Shown: positions 33,996 through 45,100 of the stretch, in pieces
How the letters are laid out: every line of letters starts with the position of its first letter
Position numbering within the stretch: the first letter of the stretch is position 1
NCBI GenBank assembly: GCA_964352215.1
Contig: CAYGRE010000023.1
Location: 11,965 to 75,964, forward strand
DNA: 64,000 nt
Direction: 5' to 3'
Origin: CAWUKT01 sp964352215
Lineage (GTDB): Bacteria > Bacteroidota > Bacteroidia > J057 > JADKCL01
Position numbers and translations under genes: made by a program
The notes under the pieces: model-generated
Database searches by the model: none
The model's input: only the letters and a program-made list of their open reading frames with translations
What the model was told of the DNA's origin: nothing

Positions 33996-35852
33996 CTACT
34001 GATACCCTTGTGCTTGTAACTCAAACAACTCCGAGTACAACCCCTTATTGGCCAACAACTCTTCATGGCTTCCCAATTCAACCAATTCACCATTCTTCAG
34101 GACCAGGATCCGATCCGCCATCCGAACCGTAGAAAAGCGATGACTGATCAGAACAGCCGTCTTTCCCTGGGTCAATTCACTGAACCGCTCGAAGACTTCA
34201 AATTCTGCCCTCGCATCCAGGGCTGCAGTCGGCTCATCCAGGATTAAAATTTGGGCATCCCGCATATAGGCCCGTCCCAAAGCGACCTTCTGCCATTCTC
34301 CCCCGCTGAGTTCCACGCCTTTCTTGAACCTGCGGCCCAGCATCTGCTCGTAACCATCCCCCAGCTTATCTACCACCGTATCCGCGAGACTCTTTTCTGC
34401 GGCATTGATGATCCGGGGATCATCCCCCATTTCTTCAATCCTGCCGACCCCAATATTTTCCTTGGCCGTCATCTGCCACTTCACGAAATCCTGGAAAATA
34501 ACCCCAATCGCATGTCGGAGGTCGGTCAGGTTAAACTCCCGAATGTCCTTTCCGTCGATCAGAATTCGTCCCTCCGATGGATCGTATAAGCGGGCCAGCA
34601 GCTTAACCAAAGTCGTCTTGCCAGCCCCGTTTTCACCCACCAAAGCCAGCTTTTCCCCGGCTTCCAGGTGGAAACTGAGATGGCGGACTGCCCAGCGCTC
34701 CGTTCCAGGATACTGGAATCCGACGTCCTCAAAAGTGATCCCGTTGAGAATCTTGTCCGGAAAGGGATTGGAGGTGTCAGGGCTTTGGATATTGGCAGTG
34801 ATCGCAAAGAAGTCAAAGAGGTCCTGGAGGTAAAGGGCACTCTGGGCAATGCTGGAAAACCTACCCAGAATGGTCTGCAACAATTGCCGTAGACCGAGGA
34901 AGGATCCACTCAGAAAAGTGAGGTCACCGATGGATATTTCCTTGTTGACGGTATCGCGGATGATGAAAACGTAGGCCGCATAATAGGCCGCTATACCCAA
35001 ACCATTGAAAAGAGAACCCCAGAATGTGCGCTGCACCGAAAGCCTGCGGTTAGCGTGGTAAAAGCCGTCGGCCAGCCCGGCAAACCGGTTGATGATGAAT
35101 TCGCTGAGGTTGAAAATCTTGACTTCCTTGGCGGTTTCATCACTCGCCCCGACATAGCGGAGGTAGTCCAGTTCCCTGCGTTCCGGGGTCCAGCTCCGGG
35201 TGAGGGAGTAACTGCGACGGTTGAAGAGGGTTTCTGTGAGGAAGGCAGGGATAACGGCAAACAGGAGCAAAAGGATAAGCCAGGGGGAAACGACCAATAA
35301 ACCAGCCGCGAGGAAAATGATAGACAAAAAGTCCTGAACCTGGGAAAGCATTTGAGACATTAACACCACCCGGCCAGTGGTTTGCCGACGGGCCCGTTCC
35401 AGTTTGTCGTAGAAGTTGGAGTCCTCAAACTGAGAAAGATCCATTCTCGAGGCGTGCTCCATCAGTTTGACCGAGGTTGCATTTGCAAAGAGGTCACCCA
35501 GCAATCCATCGATCAAACTGATCACCCGGTTCAGGACATCCGAAGCAAGGGCGAGGGCCAATTCGGCTACGAGAAGTGTCCAGATAAAAGTAGAAGAGGT
35601 TGAAGTCCCTTCCCTGAGGTCAATGACCTCATCAATGATCAACTTAGCGATGTAAAGCAGGGCCAGGGGGATGCCGGCTTTGACTACTCTGAGAAGGACA
35701 TTGCCCAGGGCAAGCTTTGGACTGGTGGCCCAAATCATGCGAAAAAACTGGGGAAGCGTACGCAAAGCCTGAAGGTTTTCCCGAAAACTTAGCTGAGGCT
35801 TGTTCGGATCTTTGGCTCTGAACGCTGAAAAAAAGCCGTTTCTCTTGGTCAT
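33996..35852 (-). CDS. ABC exporter half-transporter (TMD-NBD fusion)
   Basis: 618 aa from ATG 35852. A six-helix membrane domain occupies ~50-330 (LALLYIAKLIIDEV, FLSIIFLAAGLLVVSPWLILLLLFAVIPAFL, YYAAYVFIIRD). The ATPase domain has Walker A GENGAGKTTLVKLLARLYDP, Q-loop GVIFQDFVKWQ, signature LSGGEWQKVALGRA, Walker B QILILDEPTAALD and H-loop VLISHR. It probably works as a homodimer exporting lipid, peptide or drug; the substrate is not predictable. The gene stands alone on its strand, with a convergent methyltransferase behind it. Confidence 0.93.
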   Translation of the reverse strand: MTKRNGFFSAFRAKDPNKPQLSFRENLQALRTLPQFFRMIWATSPKLALGNVLLRVVKAGIPLALLYIAKLIIDEVIDLREGTSTSSTFIWTLLVAELALALASDVLNRVISLIDGLLGDLFANATSVKLMEHASRMDLSQFEDSNFYDKLERARRQTTGRVVLMSQMLSQVQDFLSIIFLAAGLLVVSPWLILLLLFAVIPAFLTETLFNRRSYSLTRSWTPERRELDYLRYVGASDETAKEVKIFNLSEFIINRFAGLADGFYHANRRLSVQRTFWGSLFNGLGIAAYYAAYVFIIRDTVNKEISIGDLTFLSGSFLGLRQLLQTILGRFSSIAQSALYLQDLFDFFAITANIQSPDTSNPFPDKILNGITFEDVGFQYPGTERWAVRHLSFHLEAGEKLALVGENGAGKTTLVKLLARLYDPSEGRILIDGKDIREFNLTDLRHAIGVIFQDFVKWQMTAKENIGVGRIEEMGDDPRIINAAEKSLADTVVDKLGDGYEQMLGRRFKKGVELSGGEWQKVALGRAYMRDAQILILDEPTAALDARAEFEVFERFSELTQGKTAVLISHRFSTVRMADRILVLKNGELVELGSHEELLANKGLYSELFELQAQGYQ

Positions 35853-35895
35853 TGTGGAAAAAACTCCCAAAAGCCCAAATGGTTTTTTCCTTTCC

Positions 35896-35926
35896 TTGCA
35901 CCTTAGTACGCAGAAAATTAACTTTG
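35896..35926 (+). promoter_or_regulatory. Full-consensus Bacteroidota promoter upstream of the surface-protein region
   Basis: TTG (35896-35898), a 20-bp spacer and TAACTTTG (35919-35926) match TTG-N19-21-TAnnTTTG. The next plus-strand gene starts at 36161, giving a leader of about 230 nt with only an eight-codon ORF (ATG 35971 region, MIEWCRYG). Confidence 0.45.
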
Positions 35927-36099
35927 TGGTTGCTCAGTTGATTTTTTGGAAGGAATGTGGTAGAGTGGAAATGATCGAATGGTGCCGTTATGGATGAATG
36001 GTACCCGCGTTAGAATTAATAAAAATCAAAAACCCTAGCTGCATGGAGTTGCTGTTATGTATACTTAAAAAAAGTATTTTCGCAGTAATTTACCGGGCT

Positions 36100-36107
36100 T
36101 ATTTTTG
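36100..36107 (+). promoter_or_regulatory. -7 promoter box near the first surface-protein gene
   Basis: TATTTTTG matches TAnnTTTG, 53 bp before the ATG at 36161. No exact TTG at 19-21 bp. It may be the main or a second start for the 36161-48265 gene series. Confidence 0.45.
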
Positions 36108-36160
36108 ACAGCTTAAAGAAACCAACACGCTCCATGATTTGAGCCTTGATTGTACAGAAT

Positions 36161-38626
36161 ATGAAAAAAGCTTTACTCAGCCTCCTTGTCCTAATTGGGC
36201 TTGCTTTTGGAAGCCTTGAGGCCCAGAACACATGCTTTGGAGATTGGCGATATATATTGCCGGTTACCATAACCAACATCAACAACGAACTTCAGGATTT
36301 CCAGGTCAAGATCACCCTGAACACACAAGATCTGATCAATGCCGGAAAGATGAATACAGATGGCTCGGACATCCGTATTACCAGCTCAGATTGTTGTACC
36401 CCACTTCCCTACTGGATTCAAAGGGGAATCAATACCACTACTACCGATATCTGGGTACGGCTACCGGTGATTCCACAGTTCTCAGCATCAACGCTGATCA
36501 TATACTATGGGAACCCTGTTGCAACCACCCCCGTTTCCAATCTGGATTCAGTGATGTCTTCCATAGGCAATGACGATACCGGCACCGAGGTATTCAACGG
36601 AGGACAATCCATGGCGGCACGTCGCTATGCATTTCCGTTTTCGCACCGGACCGTTCGCTGGAGGATTTATTCTTCGAGTTCAGCCGACATCCGCTTTAAG
36701 ACGGTTGATTCCGCCGGTATTGTAGACGGTGTCGGTCCGGTTGTTACCACCGGAGCTACCCCCGGATTCTATTCATTTGACATAGACATTCTGGGAGAGA
36801 ACAATGCTTCTCCCGGTTGGTACAGTGACAGTGTCGTAAACTTTCTGAACAATTGTACACCAGCGGGGCCATGTCCCGGAAGTTGTGGCGACAATGTCTT
36901 CAGCAATGGTGACAATGGAGCTGGCACCTCACCCGGCCTGCAAAATGATACCTGTGGGTTTTATCCATCCATGAAAGTATGGTTCAGGAATTTTGAAGGA
37001 GCGTTCCTCGATCCCTCCAGTGCTACCGGCACTGAATTTGACCGGTTCGGAACCGTTATTTCAGCATCCGCCAATCCCGATACTATATGCATAGGCGATA
37101 CTTCTAATTTGTCAGTCGTTCCTGCTGGTGCGCAAAGCTATTGGTGGTACAGGGCCCCCGCGACCTACCTCAGCAATGGACTCAATATCAATGTTACCTC
37201 TGGTGGCAACTATTATTGCGTAGCTGATTTTGGATCCTGCCGAACCGCCAATTCCAGCAATGTTGCCGTCACAGTCACTGTTCCCAATGTTGATCTGGGA
37301 CCTGACCGGGTAGAGTGCTCAGATTCAAGTTATACCCTTGATGCTGGACCTGGCTATCAATCCTATCTTTGGTCCAATGGATCAACGAACCAGACCTTAA
37401 CCGTCTCGATCTCCGGTACCTTTTGGGTAGAAGTGGTTGACTCCAATAATTGCGTTACTTCTGATACGGTCAGCATACAATTGGAACCCATTCCTAATCC
37501 TGTAATCAATCCTTCGGGCTCGGTTATGATTTGCAATGGTTCTTCGGTTGTACTCGATGCCTTTGATCCCGACTGGTTTATTTACAGCTGGTCTCCGGGC
37601 GGGCAAACTTCCTCGGATATCATCGTTTCTTCCCCAGGGGATTACCACGTGAGCGTGATCGACAGCTTTGGTTGTCAGGGGGTAAGTGATACCACCACCG
37701 TTTCATTCTTCCCTGCCACCCAGGTCATGCTCCCCTCTGATACCATTATCTGTGAGGAAGACTCGCTGGTCCTGACCACGGACAGTACCTGGTCCACCAT
37801 CCTCTGGGCCGATTCTCTTTCAGATGCACTGTCATATACCGTGTTTACACAAGGCGACTACTGGATTGAAGTGACCGACAGCAATGGATGTCCTTCCCGT
37901 GATACCATCCGGGTTGATAATTTTGATGCACCATTGGTTGATTTGGGCAATGATACGACCATCTGTACCGGGCAAAGCGTCTTGCTGGATGCAGGACCAG
38001 GATTTGCCAGCTATCTCTGGGCAGATGGGGTTTCCTCAAATCAAACCTTCAATGCCGGACTTGGAACCCATTTTGTTCAAGTGGTAAGTACTGATGGTTG
38101 TGAGGGAATGAGCAATATGCTGATAATCGACAACTTCGCAGTTCCGGCTACTCCGGTCGTAAGCTATGACAATTCCATTCTTAGCACTACTTCAGGAACC
38201 GAGTACCAATGGTATTATGAGGGAGTTGCAATCCTTGGAGCAACCGCCGATACCTATATCCCGACTGAAAGTGGTCCTTACTTTGTCGAAGTAACCGACG
38301 ATCAGCAGTGTGTCACGGTGGCGAGTAATATTGTTGATGTGATTATAGGAATCACCCAGGATGATATTCCCGAAGGTTTCTCTCCCAACGGAGACGATCT
38401 CAATGACCGGTTTGAAATCGTCGGTATTGACCAGTTTCCAAACAGTCAACTGACTGTGATGAGTCGATGGGGGGAAGTGGTCTTCAAAGAGTCGCCCTAT
38501 CAGAATAATTTTGACGGGACTTACAATAGCAAGGATCTCCCGGATGGAACCTATTTCTACATCCTTGACCTCGGGCTGGAAGATGATTCCAAACCCTTCA
38601 ATGGCTACGTGATCATCAACCGATAA
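36161..38626 (+). CDS. T9SS-exported surface protein with DUF2341, Ig-like domains and type-B sorting domain
   Basis: 821 aa from ATG 36161 with signal peptide MKKALLSLLVLIGLAFGSLEAQ. A DUF2341 domain covers ~25-120 (WRYILPVTITN, LPYWIQRGI, STLIIYYGNP). After a spacer, several Ig-like repeats follow (~370-720), each with a 'VDLG-D-C--S--LDAG-GY-SYLWS-G' pattern. The last ~85 residues are a gliding-associated C-terminal domain (FSPNGDDLNDRFEI, MSRWGEVVFKES, FNGYVIINR), the type-B signal for T9SS export. PorP/SprF follows 20 bp later, its likely attachment partner. Confidence 0.88.
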   Translation: MKKALLSLLVLIGLAFGSLEAQNTCFGDWRYILPVTITNINNELQDFQVKITLNTQDLINAGKMNTDGSDIRITSSDCCTPLPYWIQRGINTTTTDIWVRLPVIPQFSASTLIIYYGNPVATTPVSNLDSVMSSIGNDDTGTEVFNGGQSMAARRYAFPFSHRTVRWRIYSSSSADIRFKTVDSAGIVDGVGPVVTTGATPGFYSFDIDILGENNASPGWYSDSVVNFLNNCTPAGPCPGSCGDNVFSNGDNGAGTSPGLQNDTCGFYPSMKVWFRNFEGAFLDPSSATGTEFDRFGTVISASANPDTICIGDTSNLSVVPAGAQSYWWYRAPATYLSNGLNINVTSGGNYYCVADFGSCRTANSSNVAVTVTVPNVDLGPDRVECSDSSYTLDAGPGYQSYLWSNGSTNQTLTVSISGTFWVEVVDSNNCVTSDTVSIQLEPIPNPVINPSGSVMICNGSSVVLDAFDPDWFIYSWSPGGQTSSDIIVSSPGDYHVSVIDSFGCQGVSDTTTVSFFPATQVMLPSDTIICEEDSLVLTTDSTWSTILWADSLSDALSYTVFTQGDYWIEVTDSNGCPSRDTIRVDNFDAPLVDLGNDTTICTGQSVLLDAGPGFASYLWADGVSSNQTFNAGLGTHFVQVVSTDGCEGMSNMLIIDNFAVPATPVVSYDNSILSTTSGTEYQWYYEGVAILGATADTYIPTESGPYFVEVTDDQQCVTVASNIVDVIIGITQDDIPEGFSPNGDDLNDRFEIVGIDQFPNSQLTVMSRWGEVVFKESPYQNNFDGTYNSKDLPDGTYFYILDLGLEDDSKPFNGYVIINR

Positions 38627-38646
38627 CAAGCAAAGGAAACAAAACC

Positions 38647-39576
38647 ATGAAAAAAATATATATCCTTCTGTGCTTTTTGGGTTTCGGGCTTGGACTTCAG
38701 GCCCAGCAGGATTCCCACTTCAGTCAGTATATGTTCAATCACCTGGCCCTCAACCCAGCTTATGCCGGATCTTGGGGACATGCGACCGCCAATCTGATTT
38801 ACCGTAAGCAGTGGGTGAATATCGATGGAGCACCTACCACTCAGACCTTCACCCTGCATGCGCCCAGTCGCAACGAACGTCATGGATTCGGGTTCTCATT
38901 TTACAACGATCAGATCGGTGTGACCCGCAATACCCATGTCAACCTCTCCTATGCCTACCGTATTCCCCTTGGGAAAACGGCAAGATTGGCTTTCGGCCTG
39001 AACGGTGCGGTTGAGAATTACAATTCCGGATTCAGTGAAGTTTCTACCGGTTCCTCCATTACCGGGGGCGGAGTCGATCCCAGTTTCTCTTCAGGACTTA
39101 ACTTCTGGCTCCCCAATGTAGGTGCCGGCGTATTTTTCAGCTCAGAGCACTTCTTCATGGGACTCTCCACCCCCGACATTCTCGAGAATGATCTGGATGG
39201 AAACGACGCCATTGAAGGTGCTGCCGAATCCAGACACTACTTCGTCAGTACAGGCTTTATCACCGGTACCGAAGACTCACCTGTCCGGTTCAAGCCTTCC
39301 GCATTGTTGAAATACCAACCCACTGCACCCTGGGGACTGGATCTGAACGCACAGTTTTTGTTGAACAACAAACTGTGGTTGGGAGCTTCCTGGCGGATTG
39401 ATGATGCTGTGGTAGGAATGATCCAATGGCAGGCAGGTTCTTGGTTCAGAATTGGATATGCTTATGATTACCCAATCTCTGACCTCGCTGACTACACCTC
39501 GGGTTCCCACGAATTTTTGCTGGGACTGGACCTGAATTTCTTCCGTAAAGGAATGGTTTCACCACGTTGGTTCTAA
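38647..39576 (+). CDS. PorP/SprF family T9SS outer-membrane protein (copy 1)
   Basis: 309 aa, signal peptide MKKIYILLCFLGFGLGLQAQQ. The family opening is DSHFSQYMFNHLALNPAYAGS, followed by YRKQWVNIDGAPTTQTFTLHAP, then a 14-strand-like beta-barrel pattern and LGLDLNFF near the end. PorP/SprF proteins sit in the outer membrane and bind type-B sorting domains of specific secreted adhesins (as SprF does for SprB). Tightly linked: 20 bp behind the type-B protein and 44 bp before the OmpA gene. Confidence 0.93.
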   Translation: MKKIYILLCFLGFGLGLQAQQDSHFSQYMFNHLALNPAYAGSWGHATANLIYRKQWVNIDGAPTTQTFTLHAPSRNERHGFGFSFYNDQIGVTRNTHVNLSYAYRIPLGKTARLAFGLNGAVENYNSGFSEVSTGSSITGGGVDPSFSSGLNFWLPNVGAGVFFSSEHFFMGLSTPDILENDLDGNDAIEGAAESRHYFVSTGFITGTEDSPVRFKPSALLKYQPTAPWGLDLNAQFLLNNKLWLGASWRIDDAVVGMIQWQAGSWFRIGYAYDYPISDLADYTSGSHEFLLGLDLNFFRKGMVSPRWF

Positions 39577-39620
39577 TTTTGTTAAATTTCGAAAACAGGC
39601 TGCACTATAAATTCATAGCC

Positions 39621-42113
39621 ATGAAAATAATTTATTACCCTCTGTTACTGGTTTTGTTTCTCGGACAGGGTTTGTTCCTGGGAGCACAGAACGGCCAATT
39701 GAAGAAAGGGGACAAGTTCTATGAGTCATTGGCCTATCCAATGGCGATCAAGCACTATGAAAAAGGCTTGAAAAAAGAGCGGGACTTGCGTTCGATGGAG
39801 CGCCTTGCTGATTCTTACAAGAACATTGGTGATCCTGTGGGGGCTGAGAAGTGGTTTGCTGAACTGGTGAAGACCAAAGGTTCTGCACCCATCAATAAGT
39901 TTTATTACGGTGAAGCATTGATGACTAACGGCAACTATACTGCTGCCAGAACCTGGTTTGAAGCGTATATGCAAACCGGAGAAAACCCCAAACGTGCCGC
40001 AATATTTATCGAATCCTGTGACTACGCCATGGAAATCAGGAATGATTCTTCCCGGTATTCCATCGAAGAAGCTGATTTTAACGTTGGGGAAAGTGATTTC
40101 TCACCCGTTATTACCCGTCAGGGAATGGTCTACACCTCTGCCCGCAAGCGGGGATTTGGATCGCGTTTCATCAATATGCGTGACAACGAGAAATTCTTCT
40201 ACGACCTCTACAATGTCGAGCGTTCCACCAATAAAAAGGGTTACAAAGTCAAGCCGCTTAAGGGAAAGGTAAATACCAAGTTCCATGAAGGTCCGGCTGT
40301 ATTCAGCAAAGATGGCAATACCATTTTCTTTACCCGGAGCAATTATTTCAAAGGAGAGAAGGGGGAAGATTCCAGAGGAATCAACCGCCTCAAGATTTTC
40401 CAGGCAAAGCGGGTCGGTAAGAAGTGGAAGGAAGTTGAAAAGCTCCCTTTCAATGACGATGCTTATTCCTGCGGTCACCCCGCCCTTACCGCAGATGGGA
40501 AGATCATGGTCTTCGTATCCGATATTCCTGGTGGATTCGGTGGGACCGACCTTTATATGAGCAAGTTTGACGGCAAGAATTGGGGGACTCCGATCAATCT
40601 CGGTTCGTCTATCAATACCCAAGGGGACGAAGAATTTCCTTATCTCCACCCTGAAGGAGCTTTGTTCTTCTCTTCCGACGGCCATCCTGGCATGGGAGGA
40701 TTGGACATCTTTGCCGCCTCACAACAAGGCGATCGCTGGATCAATCCTATCAATGCAGGCTATCCTCTGAATTCTTCCAGAGACGATTTTGGTGTCGTCT
40801 GGACCAAAGGCCAGCCAAAAGGATACTTCAGCTCCAACCGCAATGGGAATGATGATATCTACACCTTCAAACGTCAAATGTTCATAGAGGGTACGGTCGT
40901 AGATTCCCGTACCAAACTGCCGCTTGAGAATGCCGAAGTATCTCTCATGGATGCTGGTGGCCGTGAGCAAAAGGTTACTACCGACAAGGATGGAAAATTC
41001 CAGGTACCCGGAAGTTGGGGCAAGGAGTATTTCTGTACCGTCAACCGGGATGAGTATCTCCAGCTTCGCCAAAAGCTCGATACCCGCGAAGTCAATGCCC
41101 TGGAAGACCTGAAAGCCACCCTCGAGATGGAGAGAGACATGATCTTCACCTTATCGGGGAATGTAAAAGACGCGGTCACAGGTGAATCCCTTCGGGGAGC
41201 TCAGGTGCGGGTGATTTCCTACCGTGAGCAGAACCTGAAGGCAGACAAAAAAGGAGATTACTTCCAGGAATTGGAGGAGAATACCGAGTATACCGTTATC
41301 ATCATGAAGGAAGGGTATATTCCACAAGTTGGCTCTCTGACTACCATCGGCAAAACCGATCCTGAGGATTTTGTCATCAACGCCGATTTGGAAAAAGGGG
41401 ACTATATCCTTGCTGAAGGACGGACCTTTTTGCGTGAGAGTGGAAAGCCGGTTGACAAGGTCACGGTAAGAGCGATCGATACCGAAAAGCGCGAGGAAGT
41501 TAAGTCTACGATGAGCCGTACCGATGGCCGTTTCTGGGCAGTGCTGGATCCTAAGGTCGAGCAGATCCTGATCGGCTCCAAGGTTGGATACTTCTCTTCC
41601 AGAGGAGATTTGCCATTGCCATCCGAATTCAATGGCAGCAAGACTGTACAGGTAGAGATTCCCATGGTTCCTTATGAAATCGGAGCTTTGGTCAAGACCA
41701 TCTACTACGAATACGACAAATCTGACATCACCAAGATCGCCGGTGCCGACCTCTTTGAGATCGTCTACTTCCTGGAGGAGAATCCAGAAGCCAGCGTTGA
41801 TCTGAGCTCATTTACTGATTCACGTGGTGGTGACAGCTACAATATGAAGCTCTCTAAGCAGCGTTCTGATGCTTCGGTTGGCTTCATCGTGAAGCGGGGG
41901 ATCAAAGACAAGCGGATCAAAGCCAAAGGATTTGGTGAGAGCCGACCAGTCAACGCTTGCACGGATGGCAAGCAGTGCTCTGAAGAGCAGCACTCTCTCA
42001 ACCGCCGGACCGAGATTCGGGTAACCGAACTGGACCTTGGAAAGGTAGATCAGTTGTGGAAGCGTCAGTTGATCCTGGAACAACTTGAAGGAATGAAGTC
42101 TATTGCAAAATGA
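39621..42113 (+). CDS. OmpA-family protein with TPR, PD40 repeats and peptidoglycan-binding domain (copy 1)
   Basis: 830 aa from ATG 39621 (MKIIYYPLLLVLFLGQGLFLGAQ signal peptide); the frame is open 18 codons further up, overlapping porP. TPR-like helices (~25-150) precede WD40-like PD40 blades (~160-420; FHEGPAVFSKDGNTIFFTRS, GGFGGTDLYMSKFDG). Two carboxypeptidase-regulatory beta-sandwiches follow (~430-680). Then comes an OmpA/MotB domain (~690-815; YYEYDKSDITK, SSFTDSRGGDSYN, NRRTEIRV). The architecture is like PorE/SprE-associated anchors that hold T9SS adhesin complexes to peptidoglycan. The stop overlaps the next ATG (ATGA). Confidence 0.9.
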   Translation: MKIIYYPLLLVLFLGQGLFLGAQNGQLKKGDKFYESLAYPMAIKHYEKGLKKERDLRSMERLADSYKNIGDPVGAEKWFAELVKTKGSAPINKFYYGEALMTNGNYTAARTWFEAYMQTGENPKRAAIFIESCDYAMEIRNDSSRYSIEEADFNVGESDFSPVITRQGMVYTSARKRGFGSRFINMRDNEKFFYDLYNVERSTNKKGYKVKPLKGKVNTKFHEGPAVFSKDGNTIFFTRSNYFKGEKGEDSRGINRLKIFQAKRVGKKWKEVEKLPFNDDAYSCGHPALTADGKIMVFVSDIPGGFGGTDLYMSKFDGKNWGTPINLGSSINTQGDEEFPYLHPEGALFFSSDGHPGMGGLDIFAASQQGDRWINPINAGYPLNSSRDDFGVVWTKGQPKGYFSSNRNGNDDIYTFKRQMFIEGTVVDSRTKLPLENAEVSLMDAGGREQKVTTDKDGKFQVPGSWGKEYFCTVNRDEYLQLRQKLDTREVNALEDLKATLEMERDMIFTLSGNVKDAVTGESLRGAQVRVISYREQNLKADKKGDYFQELEENTEYTVIIMKEGYIPQVGSLTTIGKTDPEDFVINADLEKGDYILAEGRTFLRESGKPVDKVTVRAIDTEKREEVKSTMSRTDGRFWAVLDPKVEQILIGSKVGYFSSRGDLPLPSEFNGSKTVQVEIPMVPYEIGALVKTIYYEYDKSDITKIAGADLFEIVYFLEENPEASVDLSSFTDSRGGDSYNMKLSKQRSDASVGFIVKRGIKDKRIKAKGFGESRPVNACTDGKQCSEEQHSLNRRTEIRVTELDLGKVDQLWKRQLILEQLEGMKSIAK

Positions 42114-45100
42114 TTCTATTGGCAAGGTTTTCCAGAGCCTTTCTCTTGACATTATTTATGGTGGTCGCCGCTTGCTCAACCCAAGCGGCGACCATTTTCG
42201 TTGATTCAACCGCCACCGGTCTTGGAGATGGGACGAGCTGGACGGATGCTTATCCGGACCTGCAACCAGCCCTGCTTGCAGCCGTTGCCGGAGATGAGAT
42301 ATGGGTGGCCAATGGCACTTATTATCCCGGCGTCCAGGGCAATCCGGCAGCCACCTTTGACCTCAAGAATGGAGTCGGCCTCTATGGTGGCTTTGAAGGT
42401 GCAGGTGGAGCTGAAGAAACGATGCTTTCTCAAAGAGATTGGTTCTCGAATATTTGTATTCTGTCCGGAGACCTTGACAGTTCGGGCGGGGTCAATACCG
42501 ACGATGCCTACAATATCATTACTGCTTTAAATACAGACACCACCGCCCTGGTAGATGGCTTCACGATCCGGGGTGGCAATGCGGTCGGGCCCTTGAATGG
42601 AAACAGGGGAGGGGGAATCCAGGCTTTTTCGGGTTCTGTTGCGGTCTACAACTGCATTGTCGAGGGATGCGAGGGTGTCTTTGGAGCCGGAATCCGGGCT
42701 TCCAGGGTACTTATCCTCGAGAATGTGATTTTTAGAAACAATATCTCCAGCAATCGGGGAGGAGCAGGCTACCTGACCGGAACCGGGCCAACCCGCATTG
42801 TCAATTGTACCTTTTACCGCAACGAAGCACCCGGCAATCTCGGAGGCGCTTTGTTCGCACAAGGCTCGAACAACACCATCAGCCACTGTACTTTTGCAGA
42901 GAATGTAGGCTCACAAGGCTCAGCAATCTATAATTTCTCCGCTACCAACGTAATTAAGAACTCCATCTTCTGGAACAATACCGGGTTTGACATTCAGGGT
43001 ACCAATCCTACCATCGACCACTGTATTGTTGAAGGTGGATTCGCAGCCGGAACCAATATCCTGGACGTAGACCCACTCTTTGCGGATACTTTGCTCCGCT
43101 TGCGGGCCTGTTCTCCTGCAGTGGATGCCGGAGATTCATTGGTGGGAATTACTCAGGACCTCGAAGGGAATCCCCGTCCTTTTGACGGAGATGGAGATCT
43201 GACCGCGCGTTGGGACCTGGGGGCATTTGAAAGTCAGGTGCAGGGAATCGTTCCGGCACCGCAAACTTTGCAGGGGCAATTGCCTGCTTGCTTAGGCGTG
43301 GTGGGCTTGCCCTATACGGTGGGGAATGACCTTTCCCCGCTCAATACCTACTCCTGGGTTCTTTCCGGAGGTGGTACGGTTGCCAGCGGATCGGACAGCA
43401 GCACCGTCGTAATTGATTGGGGTCCGGCTACCGGGACCTTTGACCTTTATCTCACCGAGACGGTGGAAGCAACCGGATGTTTGCTGGAAGATACCTTCGT
43501 CATCAATGTCGATACGGTTCCTACCGTAAGCCTGGCCCCGGCTGGAAATGATACCATCTGCGATGAAGACAGCCTGCAGTTGACCGCCACTGGTCAGGGC
43601 GTTGGTTTTCAATGGTTCCTCAATGGCCAACCTATTTCCGGAGCCACCAACAGCAATTATTTCGCGAAGGACCCTGGAATTCACAATGTTGTGCTCACCG
43701 ATGGAAACGGCTGTTTTGACACCGCATCCGTCAATACCGACCTCTTCGTGCACCCTCTGCCGGTGATTACCTTCACCACCTCCGTCGCCCCGGCCATCTG
43801 CCAGGGAGACAGCATCACCATCACGGCCCCGGCCGGGGTAAGTATGCAGTGGTACGAGAATGGTTTCTCACGGGCGGGCGATACCCTGGACAATATTACG
43901 GTGGGCGTCGCCGGACTCTACAATATGATACAGGTAGATGCCAATGGCTGTTCGGACAGTGCCGACATCGGACAAGCGGTTGTTGTAAATCCATTGCCTG
44001 TGGTTGCGGTGAATCCATCCGGATCAGATACCCTTTGTCCCGGCGACAGCCTGGCCCTGTCCGGATCTGCGGCTGGCGCCACCTCCTTTCAATGGACCCG
44101 CGACGGCATCCCGGTATCGGGAGCCACTACCAATCCATATTTTGCCTCCGTCACGGGACTCTACAATGTCCAGTTGACCGATTCCAACACCTGTGTGGAT
44201 ACAGCCGGTTCCGGTCACCGTATCCTGATCGGAGACTTTACCAATCCGGTGCCTCAGTGCCAGGACACGACGGTCTACCTTGACCCAACCGGGTCCATTA
44301 CCCTGGACGGGTCATTCGTTGACAATGGCAGTACCGACAACTGCCGCGTTGACTCATTTGCCTTGAGTACGGTCACCTTCTCTTGTGCCGACACCGGGAT
44401 CAACCCCATCACCGTAACCGTCTTTGACGGCGTAGGCAACACTGCCAACTGCAGCTCTCAAATCACGATTGAGGATACCACCCGACCGATCGCACTCTGC
44501 CAGAATACAACCATGTACCTGGACAACAATGGCAACCTGGTGCTGACCCCATCCGACATTGATGCGGGTGGCAGCGACAACTGTGGCATTGCTTCCAGCC
44601 AGGTGAACCTGGTCAACTTTACCTGTACCGATACCGGTTTCCACCTGGTAACCCTGACCTTGATCGATGTCAGCGGCAATGTCAACCAATGCACCGCCCA
44701 GGTATTGGTAGTAGATTCCACCCCTCCCGTCCCTGGTTGTCAGGATGTGACCGTCGTCCTCGATGGCAGCGGAAATGCATCCATTACCGCAGCAGATATT
44801 GAAATCGGAAGCAGTGACAACTGTGGAATTGATACCTTTTTCGTTGGTCAGGACCAATTTACCTGCACAGACGTCCCCGGTGTGAACGTAACCCTGAGCA
44901 TCCGGGATGTAAGCGGAAACACAGCAACCTGCACCCGTCTGGTTACAGTTCAGGATACGGTCCCACCGATTGCCTTGTGCAACGATACGGTGATCTACAT
45001 TGACAATTCTGGTCAGGCCCTGCTCACCCCTGCCGATGTAGATGGAGGCAGTACCGACAACTGTGCCATCCTCGCCTCTTCCCTGAGCCAGTCCCTCTTC

